Assembly: GCA_007122215.1 (NCBI GenBank)
Contig: SKUG01000156.1
Location: 1-7,404 of the forward strand
From: Thermoleophilia bacterium
GTDB lineage: Bacteria; Actinomycetota; Thermoleophilia; Gaiellales; SKUG01
Reading direction: 5' to 3'
DNA length: 7,404 nucleotides
Positions within the stretch are counted from its first letter, which is position 1. Each line of letters starts with the position of its first letter. Shown piece after piece: positions 7,198 to 7,404 of the stretch. A program made the position numbers and the translations under genes. Under the pieces are notes generated by a model. That model saw nothing but the letters and a program-made list of their open reading frames with translations, did not search any database and was not told the origin of the DNA.

Positions 7198-7260
7198 ACG
7201 CCTGTGGGGAAGGTGTCGCCTGCCCCGGTGTCCTGCCGGTCCCCTGGTGGCGTCAGGCGT
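7198..7260. repeat. Nested inverted repeats between convergent genes (possible weak terminator)
   Basis: ACGCCTG (7198-7204) is matched by CAGGCGT (7254-7260), and inside it GGGGA (7206-7210) by TCCCC (7240-7244). The interior has two imperfect copies of a GGTGTC-CTGCC unit (from 7212 and from 7227). There is no T-run, so it is not a classic intrinsic terminator. The right arm overlaps the last codons of the convergent gene. It may fold as a bidirectional structure, or may be chance in GC-rich DNA. Confidence 0.25.
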
Positions 7261-7404
7261 GTCGACGCCGCCGCAGGCTCGCCCGCGTGCGCAGCAGCAG
7301 CCACGTACCGCCCACCAGCACGGCGAGCAGCCGGCGATCGGGCATCAGGTCGGCCAGCTCGCCCCGGCGCGCGTCCTCGACGGCACCGTCCCAGGCGTCG
7401 CGCA
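7253..7404 (-). CDS. C-terminal end of a membrane-anchored protein, 5' part outside the window
   Basis: The last 49 codons before a TGA at 7255-7253 are open to the window edge. The sequence begins RDAWDGAVEDARRGELADLM and continues into one hydrophobic segment at about 25-37 (LLAVLVGGTWLLL), followed by a strongly basic tail ending RRRRHA. A charged segment, then one helix, then an Arg-rich end suggests a C-terminal membrane anchor with its tail in the cytoplasm. The other two minus-strand frames here are less convincing: one stops internally at TGA after ~19 codons, and the other gives a low-complexity Arg/Ala/Pro peptide. The gene converges with the acetyltransferase gene, 55 bases apart. 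The family cannot be named from this fragment; only the frame choice and the helix are supported. Confidence 0.55.
   Translation of the reverse strand, partial: RDAWDGAVEDARRGELADLMPDRRLLAVLVGGTWLLLRTRASLRRRRHA

Noticed and set aside
1..7404. Search for mobile elements, CRISPR arrays, tRNAs, riboswitches or a phage/defence system.
   Set aside because: No transposase or integrase, spaced repeats, cloverleaf or structured leader was seen; every stretch above 60 bases is accounted for by ordinary genes.

Overview
This is a very GC-rich, gene-dense bacterial window. Codon third positions are strongly G/C, intergenic gaps are tiny or negative, and clean GGAGG ribosome binding sites appear where a start must be chosen. 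The gene content and the style of the small membrane protein suggest a high-GC actinobacterium, possibly of the Thermoleophilia/Solirubrobacterales type. The lineage is an inference from protein style; there is no rRNA or other marker in the window.

The core (1048-6581, minus strand) is a compact histidine-utilisation operon transcribed right to left: glutamate formimidoyltransferase (ftcD-type), hutH, hutU, hutI. Its genes overlap by 4, 4 and 8 bases. Together they encode histidine -> urocanate + NH3 (HutH), urocanate -> imidazolonepropionate (HutU), imidazolonepropionate -> N-formimino-glutamate (HutI), and formimino-glutamate + tetrahydrofolate -> glutamate + 5-formimino-THF (formimidoyltransferase). 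No HutG or HutF, no Hut regulator, no transporter and no cyclodeaminase are encoded here, so the one-carbon unit appears to go to folate and the cyclodeaminase must lie elsewhere.

Downstream of hutI on the same strand are a two-helix small membrane protein of unknown function (545-1030) and a metallo-beta-lactamase-fold hydrolase cut by the left edge (1-532). They are 17 and 12 bases apart and could be transcribed with the hut genes. The hydrolase has Tyr instead of the first His of the family's T-H-x-H-x-D-H zinc motif.

To the right, a GNAT-family N-acetyltransferase (6607-7197, plus strand) diverges from the formimidoyltransferase across only 25 bases. That gap holds two overlapping -10-like hexamers, compatible with leaderless transcripts in both directions. 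A convergent minus-strand gene, seen only as its last 49 codons (7253-7404), ends in a membrane helix and a basic tail. No stretch above 300 bases lacks a gene. I saw no RNA genes, mobile elements, CRISPR arrays or prophage signs. The window looks like an ordinary catabolic region with a few unusual details, not an undescribed system.
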